Part shown: positions 15,978-24,649 of the stretch, in pieces
Position numbering within the stretch: position 1 is the stretch's first letter
How the letters are laid out: each line of letters begins with the position of its first letter
Assembly (NCBI GenBank): GCA_002279765.1
Contig: NCCR01000024.1
Coordinates: forward strand, 1-33,985
Length of the DNA: 33,985 nucleotides
Direction of reading: 5' to 3'
Origin: Verrucomicrobia bacterium 12-59-8
GTDB taxonomy: Bacteria > Verrucomicrobiota > Verrucomicrobiae > Verrucomicrobiales > Verrucomicrobiaceae
The notes under the pieces: generated by a model
The model's input: the letters and a program-made list of their open reading frames with translations, nothing else
What the model was told of the DNA's origin: nothing
The model's database searches: none
Program-made: the position numbers and the translations under genes

Positions 15978-16033
15978 AATACACCCCAAGAGGATATTCA
16001 GTGCAGCGTCATGCGGTGTGACTCCACGCCGCC

Positions 16034-16372
16034 ATGAACACGAACGATCCTCATCAGCCGCCAGCATATCAAGTGCCACCCGGTTGGGAGATGTTTCAGC
16101 CACCGCCCATGGCGGAACCCGTCATGCAGGCGGTCATCGTGGAGGATGCATCACCACTAACGCAGACGCGCAATTCGGCGTGGCTGCGCTTCTGGAGGCA
16201 AATAGGGGGTGGTTCGCTCATGCTCAGCATTGCGGTGCATGTGGGATTGCTGCTTGTGGCTGGCATGATCATCGTGGGCACGCAGATGGCAAAGCCTGTG
16301 GTGGATTTTTATTCCGGCGGGCCAAACTCAGGCAAGTGTCAATGCTTCGCGAGATTTGGAACATCGGGTTAG
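16034..16372 (+). pseudogene. Membrane-anchored squalene-cyclase-repeat protein, N-terminal part (frameshifted)
   Basis: This frame gives MNTNDPHQPPAYQVPPGWEM, a Pro-rich cytoplasmic start, and one membrane helix at about residues 63-83 (LMLSIAVHVGLLLVAGMIIVG), then VVDFYSGGP. After about 16320 the frame turns into nonsense and stops at 16372. The frame that begins around 16320 reads on sensibly (GQTQASVNASRDLEHRVSMKH...) to an amber codon at 16488-16490 and beyond it into the enzyme-like domain. Removing one G from GGG at 16319-16321 joins the two, so this is the start of a single broken gene running to 17690. Confidence 0.7.
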
Positions 16373-16490
16373 CATGAAGCATATGAATGAAATGGCGAGA
16401 AAGACGCCGCAGACGCGTCTTGCGGTGGCTGGTCCGAAGCAAACTGTGCTGCCAGAGGCTGAAGTGATGGAGTTGCCGGAAGCTGGGTAG

Positions 16491-17690
16491 GTGTTGAGTG
16501 CGGCAGGTGGCAGGTTGAGCCATGCGTTCATTGGCAGCAGCATTCGCGGTCCGGGTATGGAAGGCTCCGCGCCCTCCACGATGCTGGCGCATTTGCCCAA
16601 CATGTTTGGTGGCCGCTGTTCGATGCAGAACCGGCTTGAGAAATTGAGGGAGAATGGTGGCACGCCGGAGTGTGAGATGGCAGTTTCGCGCTCCTTGGCG
16701 TGGTTGAAGGCACAGCAGAACGCGGATGGTTCTTGGGGGTGGACGAACAAGGCGGCGATGACGGGTTTGACGCTGCTTTGTTACCTGGGGCGTTGCGAGA
16801 CGCCTGATTCTGCGTTCTACGGCGACAATGTACGCGATGGGATGCTCTATCTGGTGGAGCTCGCGAGGAAGAATCCATATGGGATATTGGCGGACAATCT
16901 TGTGTCGAATTCCGCAATTTATGAGCATGGAATCGCGACGTGTGCGCTTGGCGAAATGTATTCGTTTTATCGCCTAGGGAGCCGCAGCCTGCCCGGTTTG
17001 CGCGAGACTTTTGAAAAAGGCGTGAAGATTATCATCGAGCAGCAGAACCAGCAGGGTTCGTGGACCTACGGCGGAAAAGATGCAGGCATGCCGCATGCGT
17101 ATAACAAGGACAGCCGAGGTGAGGATCTTTCCGTCAGTGGCTGGCAGTTTCAGGCGCTCAAAGCGGCGAAGCATTCGGGTTTGAAGATTGAGGGGCTCGA
17201 TGCTGCCATCAAACGCTGCTGCGATTATCTGGAGTCCAAGCAGACGAAGGACGGCGGCTTTGGCAAAACGAACCGTGATGATCATTACAACCAATGGAGC
17301 CTCACGGGTTGTGGTGTGCTGGGGTTGCAGACGCTGGCGCACCACAAAGTGACTCCGGTGAAGAAGGGGATTCGCTTCTTGCGCGAGTTTCTCACCAGCG
17401 AACCCCTCGACTGGGAGCGCAACTGCAACCTTTACTGCTGGTACTACTACACCCAGGCCTTCTTTCAGGCGGGTGCTGATGACTGGAAGTTCTACAACGC
17501 CCAGTTTCTGCCGCAGGTGCTCGGCGCGCAGCAGCCCGATGGTTCCTTCAAACGTGGTCGCCCCAACTGGCCCGCAGGCGATGCTGCGGACGCGATTTAC
17601 CGTCAGTGCTTATGTACCTTGCAGCTCGAAGTTTATTTCCGTTACCTCAAAGTCGCAGACCGCGAAGAGCGGTCGATCTTTGAGAAGTGA
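16491..17690 (+). pseudogene. Squalene-cyclase/prenyltransferase-repeat domain, C-terminal part of the broken gene
   Basis: The 399-codon frame after the amber codon at 16488-16490 holds an alpha/alpha-toroid of squalene-cyclase or prenyltransferase-repeat type. QW-like motifs are AWLKAQQNADGSWGW, IIEQQNQQGSWTYGG, CDYLESKQTKDGGFG and VLGAQQPDGSFKRG, each ending in the DGSW/DGGF signature. No DXDD protonation motif of true cyclases was found, so it is likely a structural relative of unknown activity common in Verrucomicrobiota. In the intact gene this domain would follow the membrane anchor at 16034. As it stands it could start only at GTG 16491 or a later ATG, giving an unanchored protein. 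Confidence 0.72.
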
Positions 17691-17801
17691 TCCGGCGGCG
17701 GTTCGATCAAACACCCGGTCTTGTTCTTGAACACCAGCCCTCGTTTGCGCACATGCCACACACGGCTCAACGGAGTCTTCATCTGCCCAAAATGCCTTGT
17801 G

Positions 17802-20492
17802 CTAGGCCATCGATTCCAAGCGGACGATGTGGCCTATGCTCACGGTTATCTCGAAGATGGAAGCGTGGAGAACGCCACCCGGCCCTCTACCAAGAAGCCG
17901 GGCTGCCAGGGGCCAGTCATGACTGCTTTTTTTCTTTTTCGGCTCGGCTGCGGTCGGTGGGGTTGCAGGTTGCGGCACATCTTGGATGAGTCCGGCTTTC
18001 ATGAGTTTTTCCTTTGCGGCATCTACCTTGAGGCCGCCGGTGGGGAGTTCGAAATCGAGCGTGTCGCCATTGGGTTTGAAGCCGTTGCCGTCTGCATCGA
18101 CGTAGATGGGGTTGTTGTAAGCGCAGGGGCGTAGCTTCGCGTAGTCACTGGTGCCGTAGCAGGTTTTTTGATCGCCGTCTTCGTCGATGGCGACGACGAT
18201 GAGATGGGCGTCGTGCTGCAGCGGCACGTGGATCTTCTCGTCAAATTTCACGATGCTGTCTTTGAACATCTGCGGGTGAGTTGCGCGGGTGAAATTGAGC
18301 TTGGGGTCAGGGCGGCTGTTTACGAGGACCTGCACGCGGTCGATGTCCATCCAGTCGGTGCATTGCACGCGCACGTTCAGATCGATGCCACCGGCGGAGC
18401 GGTCATCGTCTCCGGCGATCTTGCCGTTCTGCGTGGTGACTTCGAGGAAGGGGCCGGTGCTGAGCACGAGGTGGCCGGCTTTGGCATGCGGGGCGAGTTC
18501 GGCCCAGTCGATCTTTGCGGGCTCATCCGTGCTGCTGGGGAGGTAGCAGCGCCAGCAGCCGACACCATTGCCATAGACTGAGTGGGCATCCGCCACACCG
18601 ACGGCGGTGATGCGCAGGCCTTGATTCAAGAGCTGACGCCAGACGAATTCACGTACTGCGGAAACCTTCATGGCCAGGGAACCCTTCGGGCGACTCAGGC
18701 GAAACGGCGCGTCTGCGAGGATGTCTGTGCCTGCGCCATTCTGAGACTCGGCACCATCAATCATGCTGCCAACGCCGACGAATCCGCCGTCTTCAATGCC
18801 GTCGTTGTCGCGGTCCACGAACATGTTGGAGAGATCGGGGTGGTTGAACTGAATCCAGCGGTCCGCACGCTCGGTCTGCCAACGGCGCAGAGTCAGGACG
18901 GTGACACGTGGATCGTCATTCCAATCAGGCGCACCGCCGTTTTGCTTGAGCGGCTCGGGCTCGAACGGGAAGGCATTGACGTGCTGGCGGCTGCCGGTGA
19001 GTTCGATGCCTTTGACGGTCTTGATGTAGTCTGCAAGGCCGAGAGCTTTGATCGTGGGTTCCCAGTCGTAGAAACGGTTGTGCTCGGTGGTGGGAGCGAA
19101 CTCCACATTTTCTGCGGCGATGTTGATCAGGCGACCGTCGGTGTCGCAGACATTGTCGCCGCTGGGCGTGCTGTGATTGTGGAAGTCGGCGCTGATCCAG
19201 CCCTTGGTATCAACCAGGTGTTTCAGAGTTCCCTTAAAGACGGTCTCCTTGCCAGCCTCGACGGTCACTTCCTGCTCCAGATGCGAGTGCTCCGGGCCGC
19301 GCACCACCACGACGCGGTATTTGCCCGGTGGCAGCTGCTGGGTGAACTGGCCGTTTTCGCTCATGTACTGATCCACGCAGCCATGGGCTCGCCATTTGGG
19401 GCCGAGATCCAGTTTCGGCGCGTCTTGATCGAGGGGGGCAAAGTGCGCCTTGCAGGGGATGGATTTGCCGGATTCGTCGGTGATGTCGAAGCGGATGCGG
19501 GAGGCGGAAAGGATGTGGAACTTCGGAGTCACCACACCGCCATCGGCCACCGCGAAGGCGAGTTTGCTTGAATCGCGACCCAAGTCTTCCACCGTGAGTT
19601 CGGTCTCGCCCACAGGCAGTTTGAGACTGAACTTACCTTCATTATCGGGATAGGCGGGAATAGACTTTTTATCGCTATCCGGCACAAAGATCGTTGCCGA
19701 GGAAACGCCATTGCCACCTTGCTCAATGATCTGCCCGGAAATGGTGCCTAGCTTGTTACCTTTGACGGATCGGAACTCTCCCACGGCCTGCGCAGGCGAG
19801 GTGCCGACGGCGAAGAAGCGTGAGATGACGACTTCCTGACCGGGCTTCAATTCGAGGGTGTCCTCCAGCTTTTCGATGCCTGTGAGGTTGAGTGTGCCTA
19901 CGGCGTAGCCGCATTTATGCGAGGGGTTGATGGCATCGGCCCAGAAAATGCCGTCCGTGGTCGTGCCGGTGGAATCAAAGCGGGTGAAGTCGGACTTGGT
20001 GAAAGTCTTCTGCGGCTGGTCGGTCTCGTTGCGCAGGGTGGTGGTGATGAAGATGCCCTGCACGCCGTCTTGGACGCGGTATTCATGGCGCTTGAAGACG
20101 CCGCCGTTTTTCGCGGCGGTGGTGACGGATTCAACGGCGGCTTCGCTCTTTTCCTTTGAGTCGAGGATTTTCACGTAGCTCACGGGGCCGTGGCCGCAGG
20201 GGGCATAAACCACGAGCTGGTCGTTGCTCGCGCCGCGCAGGGTGAGGTCATACAGGCAGCCCGGCGTGACGCCGTCTTCGCCGTAAAAGGTGCTCATGTT
20301 GGCTTTGCGACCGGTCGAGTTCTGAGAGATCACAGCCTCCACCTTGTCGCTGCGGAGAACGAAGTCGCCCAGGATGCCGTCCGCCTCCTTGCCCTTGGGA
20401 AGTTCCGTTTCGCGGCCGAGCGCGGCTTCAAAAACTTCGGCGGCAGGCATGGAGCTTGCAATGAGGAGGGAGAGCAGGATGGCAGACTTCAT
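17802..20492 (-). CDS. CehA/McbA-type PHP-domain metallohydrolase, exported
   Basis: An 896-aa exported protein starting at ATG 20492 with signal peptide MKSAILLSLLIASSMPAAE; the frame extends further upstream but overlaps the divergent gene. Residues about 20-240 form a beta-rich domain. About 248-305 is a carboxypeptidase-regulatory-like domain (GTISGQIIEQGGNGVSSATI). The PHP hydrolase starts near 433 with the metal motif DFHNHSTPSGDN (His438, His440) and continues with TTEHN (470-471), KGIELTG, QFNHPDLSN and VADAHS. Relatives are phosphoesterases or amidohydrolase-like enzymes. The extreme C-terminus after a Lys/Ser run (about 857) gives about 38 residues that look unlike the family and may be read-through sequence. 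Substrate unknown. Confidence 0.82.
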   Translation of the reverse strand: MKSAILLSLLIASSMPAAEVFEAALGRETELPKGKEADGILGDFVLRSDKVEAVISQNSTGRKANMSTFYGEDGVTPGCLYDLTLRGASNDQLVVYAPCGHGPVSYVKILDSKEKSEAAVESVTTAAKNGGVFKRHEYRVQDGVQGIFITTTLRNETDQPQKTFTKSDFTRFDSTGTTTDGIFWADAINPSHKCGYAVGTLNLTGIEKLEDTLELKPGQEVVISRFFAVGTSPAQAVGEFRSVKGNKLGTISGQIIEQGGNGVSSATIFVPDSDKKSIPAYPDNEGKFSLKLPVGETELTVEDLGRDSSKLAFAVADGGVVTPKFHILSASRIRFDITDESGKSIPCKAHFAPLDQDAPKLDLGPKWRAHGCVDQYMSENGQFTQQLPPGKYRVVVVRGPEHSHLEQEVTVEAGKETVFKGTLKHLVDTKGWISADFHNHSTPSGDNVCDTDGRLINIAAENVEFAPTTEHNRFYDWEPTIKALGLADYIKTVKGIELTGSRQHVNAFPFEPEPLKQNGGAPDWNDDPRVTVLTLRRWQTERADRWIQFNHPDLSNMFVDRDNDGIEDGGFVGVGSMIDGAESQNGAGTDILADAPFRLSRPKGSLAMKVSAVREFVWRQLLNQGLRITAVGVADAHSVYGNGVGCWRCYLPSSTDEPAKIDWAELAPHAKAGHLVLSTGPFLEVTTQNGKIAGDDDRSAGGIDLNVRVQCTDWMDIDRVQVLVNSRPDPKLNFTRATHPQMFKDSIVKFDEKIHVPLQHDAHLIVVAIDEDGDQKTCYGTSDYAKLRPCAYNNPIYVDADGNGFKPNGDTLDFELPTGGLKVDAAKEKLMKAGLIQDVPQPATPPTAAEPKKKKSSHDWPLAARLLGRGPGGVLHASIFEITVSIGHIVRLESMA

Positions 20493-20570
20493 GGTTGAAA
20501 ATGAAAGCTGTAACAAACGCCCACCAGAGTGACATCTTGTGATTGGAAACAATTTAGTTAGTCTCATCGC

Positions 20571-21548
20571 GTGCCCCCTACTACCAAGCGACTCCTCTGG
20601 CTCGATCTCTTCCGTGGTCTGGCCGTGCTGGGCATGGTCTGGACGCACTCGGCAAATACGTTTCTGGATGCCCGGTTGCAGGACACTGCGTGGTATCACA
20701 ACCTGAGCTACTACCATGGACTGATCGCCCCCGCGTTTTTCTGGATCGCTGGATTTGTGCGGGAACATGTGACGGCGGGGAAGGCCCGGCCTGCGCTGCC
20801 CGCCTTGAAACGACTGCTGATGGTGCTGCTCATCGCCTACCTGATGTATGTTCCGTGGAATGATCCGTTCCATGCGCAGGCCTGGCGTGCGGCGTGTACG
20901 GTCAATGTACTGCACTGCCTCGCCATCAGCGGCATGCTGATGTTGCTGGCGGAGCGTGCGGGTAAATGGCGGCATGCGGTGGTGGCCGTGCTATTGGTCC
21001 TGTTTGTGGGTCTGCAAAAGTCGGCGGAGAACTGGTACACGGGGGTGCTGTTCATTGATCAGTATTTCAATCGAAGCCAGGGCTCGCTGTTTGCGCTGTT
21101 CCCGTGGGTGGGTTTCGGGCTTGCGGGCTTTTTGACTCGCGGGCTTTGGAGTGGGAAGGTGGATGGCAAAGCGGCACTGGTCTTTGTACTGGGGGCGCTA
21201 CTGGCCTTTGTGCAGCCGTATTCTCCGTGGCCCGGTGGGCCGCCGGAGTTCTTTCTGGAACGTCTCGGCTGGGTGATGATGGCCGCCGTGCTGGTGGCCT
21301 GTGTGGCGGAGCGCCTCAGCGCAGCCACCGCCTGGCTGCGGCTCGCGGGCCGTGAGTCATTGCTGCTGTATGTGGTGCATTTGATGCTGATTCACGCCGT
21401 GCCGCTGCCTCGGCAGACACTGCAGTTTCTCATTGGCATGACCCAGCCGCTGTGGGTCGTGTTCTTGATTTTCGTGGCGTTGTTTGCCGTTTCGCTGGCG
21501 CTGGGGTGGAGGAATGAAAGGCGGAAGGGGCGGAAAAAGCACTCGTGA
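20571..21548 (+). CDS. DUF1624 / heparan-alpha-glucosaminide N-acetyltransferase-like membrane protein
   Basis: A 325-aa integral membrane protein with about eight to nine helices. The opening RLLWLDLFRGLAVLGMVWTHS is the signature of the DUF1624/HGSNAT-YeiB group of membrane acyltransferase-like proteins, with the R-G-hydrophobic-H pattern in the first helix. The start is GTG at 20571; no good Shine-Dalgarno is visible. It is divergent from the PHP gene with 78 bp between starts, which must hold both promoters. The C-terminus is basic (RRKGRKKHS). The stop codon lies inside a 16-bp perfect palindrome (21545-21560). Substrate unknown. Confidence 0.82.
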   Translation: MPPTTKRLLWLDLFRGLAVLGMVWTHSANTFLDARLQDTAWYHNLSYYHGLIAPAFFWIAGFVREHVTAGKARPALPALKRLLMVLLIAYLMYVPWNDPFHAQAWRAACTVNVLHCLAISGMLMLLAERAGKWRHAVVAVLLVLFVGLQKSAENWYTGVLFIDQYFNRSQGSLFALFPWVGFGLAGFLTRGLWSGKVDGKAALVFVLGALLAFVQPYSPWPGGPPEFFLERLGWVMMAAVLVACVAERLSAATAWLRLAGRESLLLYVVHLMLIHAVPLPRQTLQFLIGMTQPLWVVFLIFVALFAVSLALGWRNERRKGRKKHS

Positions 21549-21560
21549 GCTTTAGCTCAC
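21545..21560. repeat. 16-bp palindrome GTGAGCTTTAGCTCAC at the gene end
   Basis: A perfect palindrome with 7-bp arms and a TT centre overlaps the stop codon of the DUF1624 gene (TGA 21546-21548). Its centre AGCTTTAGCT matches the centre of the coding palindromes at 7785 and 25605 (GGCTTTAGCC), with paired changes in both arms, so it may belong to the same dispersed family. It has no T-run and is not a convincing terminator. Confidence 0.4.
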
Positions 21561-21670
21561 TCTGGATTCTGGGCGTGACGTGCGCGCTTTCCTGAGTGAG
21601 TTAAGTTCGTGAATGCTTTCCAGTGGCAGTACCGATTTTCGCATCGCAAATGCACCGTAATGCACTCGAT

Positions 21671-21701
21671 CTTAGCTGAGACTTAAATGCTACTTAGAGT
21701 C
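21671..21701 (+). promoter_or_regulatory. Three CTTA(G/A) repeats spaced 11 bp, candidate controller operator
   Basis: CTTAG at 21671, CTTAA at 21682 and CTTAG at 21693 occur at exact 11-bp intervals, and the last two units also form a GACT...AGTC outer symmetry (21680-21701). They lie 38-68 bp before the XRE-type controller gene. Controller proteins of restriction-modification systems bind repeated boxes upstream of their own gene, often with GACT/AGTC halves, so an autoregulatory operator is plausible. The periodicity is seen; the role is inferred. Confidence 0.4.
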
Positions 21702-21738
21702 GGTCGCCTCATGGTCATCACCCGCTCAAGAGTTGGGG

Positions 21739-21966
21739 ATGCCAAAATCCAATCTCCGTCAAATCCTTGCGGACAACGTCCGTCGGTATCGTGCATGTGT
21801 CGGCATCTCCCAAGATAACTTTGCCATCGAGTGCGGCGTCCACCGGACTTACGTCGGACAGGTTGAGCGACGTGAGCGCAATGTGACACTGGCTACGCTG
21901 GAGCTTTTTGCCATGGCGATGCACATTAGTGTCCCACAACTGCTCACCAAGGATGGTGTGGCGTGA
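21739..21966 (+). CDS. XRE-family controller-like (C protein) regulator
   Basis: A 75-aa helix-turn-helix protein: LRQILADNVRRYRACVGISQDNFAIECGVHRTYVGQVERRERNVT, split here as an XRE fold with recognition helix around VHRTYVGQVERRERN. The HRTYV..VERGERN-type pattern is characteristic of regulators linked to type II restriction-modification. ATG 21739 is preferred over TTG 21733; an AAGAG lies about 10 bases upstream. It overlaps the endonuclease gene by 4 bp (GTGA), so expression is coupled. C proteins usually delay endonuclease expression until methylation is in place, which fits this C-R pair convergent with M. Confidence 0.82.
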   Translation: MPKSNLRQILADNVRRYRACVGISQDNFAIECGVHRTYVGQVERRERNVTLATLELFAMAMHISVPQLLTKDGVA

Positions 21967-22259
21967 GTGCGGATGATGGATATATCTCAAAGCATGTGGA
22001 GGCGATTCGTGCGAGCGGATTGAGCATCTTCGACCTGCTGGCAAAAGATTCGCTCCTCCACATTCCCACTAAGGAATTGGAGCGAATCTTGGATGCGGGT
22101 CTTCGTGGCTTCTCCACGGCAGGCATGCCACTGCGGACCCGCTCAAAGGTCGTCAAGAGCGAGGTGTGCAGGATCCTGGGCTATCCCATTCCGAAATCAT
22201 TCCGCAAGAGCAAGCTTTATGCTCGCTTTCCGGGGCAGAACTTTGACACCTACGTCTAG
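21963..22259 (+). pseudogene. Type II restriction endonuclease, N-terminal part (ends at in-frame amber)
   Basis: The frame starts at GTG 21963 inside the controller gene and runs 98 codons to a TAG at 22257-22259. It is helical and basic (KELERILDAGLRGF, KSFRKSKLYARFPGQNF), as expected for a DNA-binding N-terminal domain. The same frame continues without interruption after the TAG (ASNNLQVWNEELQPRRRY...) into the nuclease domain, so a single substitution, for example CAG to TAG, separates the two parts. The intact product would be about 344 aa. Confidence 0.7.
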
Positions 22260-22292
22260 GCATCGAACAATCTCCAGGTTTGGAACGAGGAG

Positions 22293-22997
22293 TTGCAACC
22301 ACGCCGACGTTATGTGCTGATTGCTGTGGGCCCTGACGGATGCGTGAAAAGGGTGAAAGTCATCACTGGTGCCATGCTGGCGAAGCTCGATACAACCGGC
22401 ACCCTGACGCAGAAGTACCAGGCGAGATTCGTTCCCGGTGAAACGGCTTGGGAGCTCATTTCGAGCACGGACACAGAACAACTCATGCCGTTGATCGGTT
22501 CAGCAGACTGCACACCCAGAGGGAGACCCACAGATGAACCCATACGTGGTTTGGTCATCCCCATTCAGTCAGTCTTTGACCGCCTGAGAACTCTCGTTGG
22601 TTGTTCGTTTGCGAACGCTGGATTTGATCAAGAGCGCAATCGTGGTGCTGAACTCCATCGCATGGTGTGCAAGGCACTCGGATATCAGAGCTATGCAGAT
22701 GACGGCCAGTTTCCTGACGTGCGCAATCAATTGCTAGAGGTGAAACTTCAGAATTCGCCCACAATTGATCTTGGTTTGGTTGAGCCAGCCAGCAACGAAA
22801 CGCTGGATTTGAATGATTTTCCCGAAGGCACAGTTCGTCACTGTGATGTGCGTTATGCTGTGTTTGGAGCAGAGCATATCGGCGACCGGGTAAAGCTATC
22901 GCGCCTGGTGCTTACGACGGGGGAAAAGTTTTTCCGCCTATTCCCTCGCTTCGAGGGAAGGATATTGAACAAAAAACTTCAAATCCCGCTACCCTAG
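22293..22997 (+). pseudogene. Type II restriction endonuclease, PD-(D/E)XK catalytic part
   Basis: This is the continuation of the 21963 frame past the amber codon; the first possible start is TTG 22293, giving 234 aa. The catalytic core is visible as PD at 141-142 and EVK at 149-151 (FPDVRNQLLEVK), the classic PD-(D/E)XK spacing, preceded by RNRGAELHRMVCKALGY, a helix with a conserved Glu. The family within type II enzymes is not recognised with certainty. It ends in TAG at 22995-22997 and overlaps the convergent methyltransferase by 9 bp. Without its N-terminal domain it is unlikely to cleave specifically. Confidence 0.72.
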
Positions 22998-24110
22998 GGT
23001 TTTTTCGGCAAGGCCAAAAGCTGACTCGACCAGGCGGTCGATCATTGCGGCGAGAGCGTCTGCTTCGGCACCTGGCGTGAGTTCATGGATGCGGCGGGTC
23101 AGCGACACGATCTCGCGCGAGACCGGCAGTTCTGGTGATGGCAGTGGAAACTTCTCCACATACTGGGTCATGAAGCGGCGCCTGCCTGCGTAAAGCTTGT
23201 TGTTGAAGGCGTGATCGTAGAAGCTCTCGATGAAGCGGGAGTTGCCCACCGCGAGGGCCAGCCAGAGCAGGTCGTTGTCTGTGCGATCTTGCGCAGCCAG
23301 CCAATAGCAGTCGCCATTGATCACCTCGCCATCCAAGCTCATCCAGAATGTGGGGCTCTCTGAGATGTCTGGAAACACCAGTTTGGGCACCGGCCAGAGC
23401 GCGGGGAGCTGCGGCACCCAAATCTCATACCACTGACGCCCGGACTCGATCACATATGTCCTCGCCTCAAGTATAGCGCGATGGCTTTCCAAATAGCTGC
23501 GGCTGCGAGGATGGGTAGCAAGGTCAATGACCGCCTTTTTACCGGCGCGATCCTCATGCGTGTAGAGGATCTGGCGGTCGGCAGGCAGTGATTTGAACCT
23601 CCTTGCCACATGATGCGTAATCAGTGGGCGCAGAAGTTCGGGACGCATATCCTCCGGCAGCGCATTCCAGTCTTTGCGCACGAAGACTTTGTCTGCCGTG
23701 GTCTTCACACCGACACGAATCTTGCCGATTTCGCCGAACGTGCAGAATGTGTGCTGTAGGACCGTGTCGAGCCAGGCATCACCACTCGCAGTAGCAATGC
23801 GCCAGGTGCCGTTGAGGTCCAGCAGACCGTGCTGGACAAGAAATGTCGTGCCGGAAACTGCGACGGCCCCGCTTCCGTTCGACAATGCCTCATAGACATT
23901 GATGGCGTGATGAACCGGCGGCTTAGCAGTCGAATAGATGGAGGTGAAACGAGGACTGGACTGGTCCACATTACGTCGCTTTCGCACCAGCAGTACTGCA
24001 GGCAACACTGCCGCTTCAAACAGCTTCGTGTCGCCAAAGTCCCAGACGTGCAGCACCTCAAACCGGGACAAGATGCGTTCCCGCACCTGCGATCCCGCTT
24101 TGGTAGTCAT
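22989..24110 (-). pseudogene. N6-adenine DNA methyltransferase, C-terminal target-recognition part
   Basis: A 373-codon frame from ATG 24110. Its start MTTKAGSQVRERIL is the normal continuation of the motif-VIII-like strand of TaqI/Eco57I-type methyltransferases, and the preceding bases in the same frame read VAGIIVSNRF, so the true gene begins upstream at 24649. GEIGKIRVGVKTTADKVFV (about 127-145) is typical of the TaqI-like C-terminal specificity domain that reads the target site. This part alone lacks SAM binding and cannot be active. It joins the upstream part if the seven-G tract at 24140-24146 gains one base. Confidence 0.78.
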
Positions 24111-24136
24111 AAAGCGATTTGAGACGATGATCCCGG

Positions 24137-24649
24137 CTACCCCCCCTCGCGTAGCACGTCAGCAATGCCCTCGATGAAGGCAAAGCTCAAATCCACCCGT
24201 CCACCAAGATCGAACTGCTGTGCCAGACGTTGCGAACGTGCGGCCCCCATGACCTGGGTGCGCACGTACGGTGGGTTGGCGATCACCACATCGTAGCAGG
24301 AAGGAGTTGAAAACAACGAATCCTCACGGTGCTCCAACGCAAAGTCTAGGAAGTCCTGCCGACGCAATTCTCCGATGCGCGCTGGAAGCTCTACACGCAG
24401 CCGTGTTTCAGCATTCTCAACAGCCACTTCGTCGAGGTCGAATCCATTCAAGGTGCAATCTCGATCGAAGGCTTTGCCAAAAGGCATGAGAAGCTCGCCA
24501 TCGCCCACTGCCGGGTCCAGCACCTGGGGACGGGGCAAATCACAGACTGCCGCCAGATGCCGGGCCACGAACTCCGCTAGCCCGGCGGGCGTATAATGCG
24601 CGCCCTCCTGCTTTTGGGTTTTCTTGGTGGCTCTGGAATCGAGTTTCAT
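24137..24649 (-). pseudogene. N6-adenine DNA methyltransferase, catalytic N-terminal part (frameshifted at G7)
   Basis: 170 codons from ATG 24649, with motif X GAHYTPAGLAEFVA (about 16-29), SAM-binding motif I DPAVGDG (45-51), the acidic motif II GFDLDE, and the catalytic NPPY (125-128, in VVIANPPYVRTQ) of N6-adenine methylases. It ends at a TAG right after a run of seven G (coding strand; C at 24140-24146). Adding one G restores LREGGVAGIIVSNRFMTTKAG and a protein of about 553 aa. The module would protect the host from the adjacent endonuclease. A change in tract length could switch it on or off. Confidence 0.8.

Noticed and set aside
17642..17782. A 46-codon minus-strand frame (MKTPLSRVWHVRKRGLVF...) just past the PHP gene
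   Set aside because: Looks mildly coding, but it overlaps the end of the squalene-cyclase-repeat domain on the other strand and has no recognised homologue or clear ribosome binding site.
16488..22259. Recoding of TAG as an amino acid, suggested by two in-frame amber codons
   Set aside because: TAG is the ordinary final stop of vapB, of the protease fusion at 12640, of the endonuclease at 22997 and of the methyltransferase at 22989, so amber is a normal terminator here.
21733..24649. The restriction module as a newly described type of defence island
   Set aside because: Gene order and motifs fit an ordinary C-R-M type II system; no additional defence genes (helicase, PLD nuclease, CBASS or BREX parts) are nearby.
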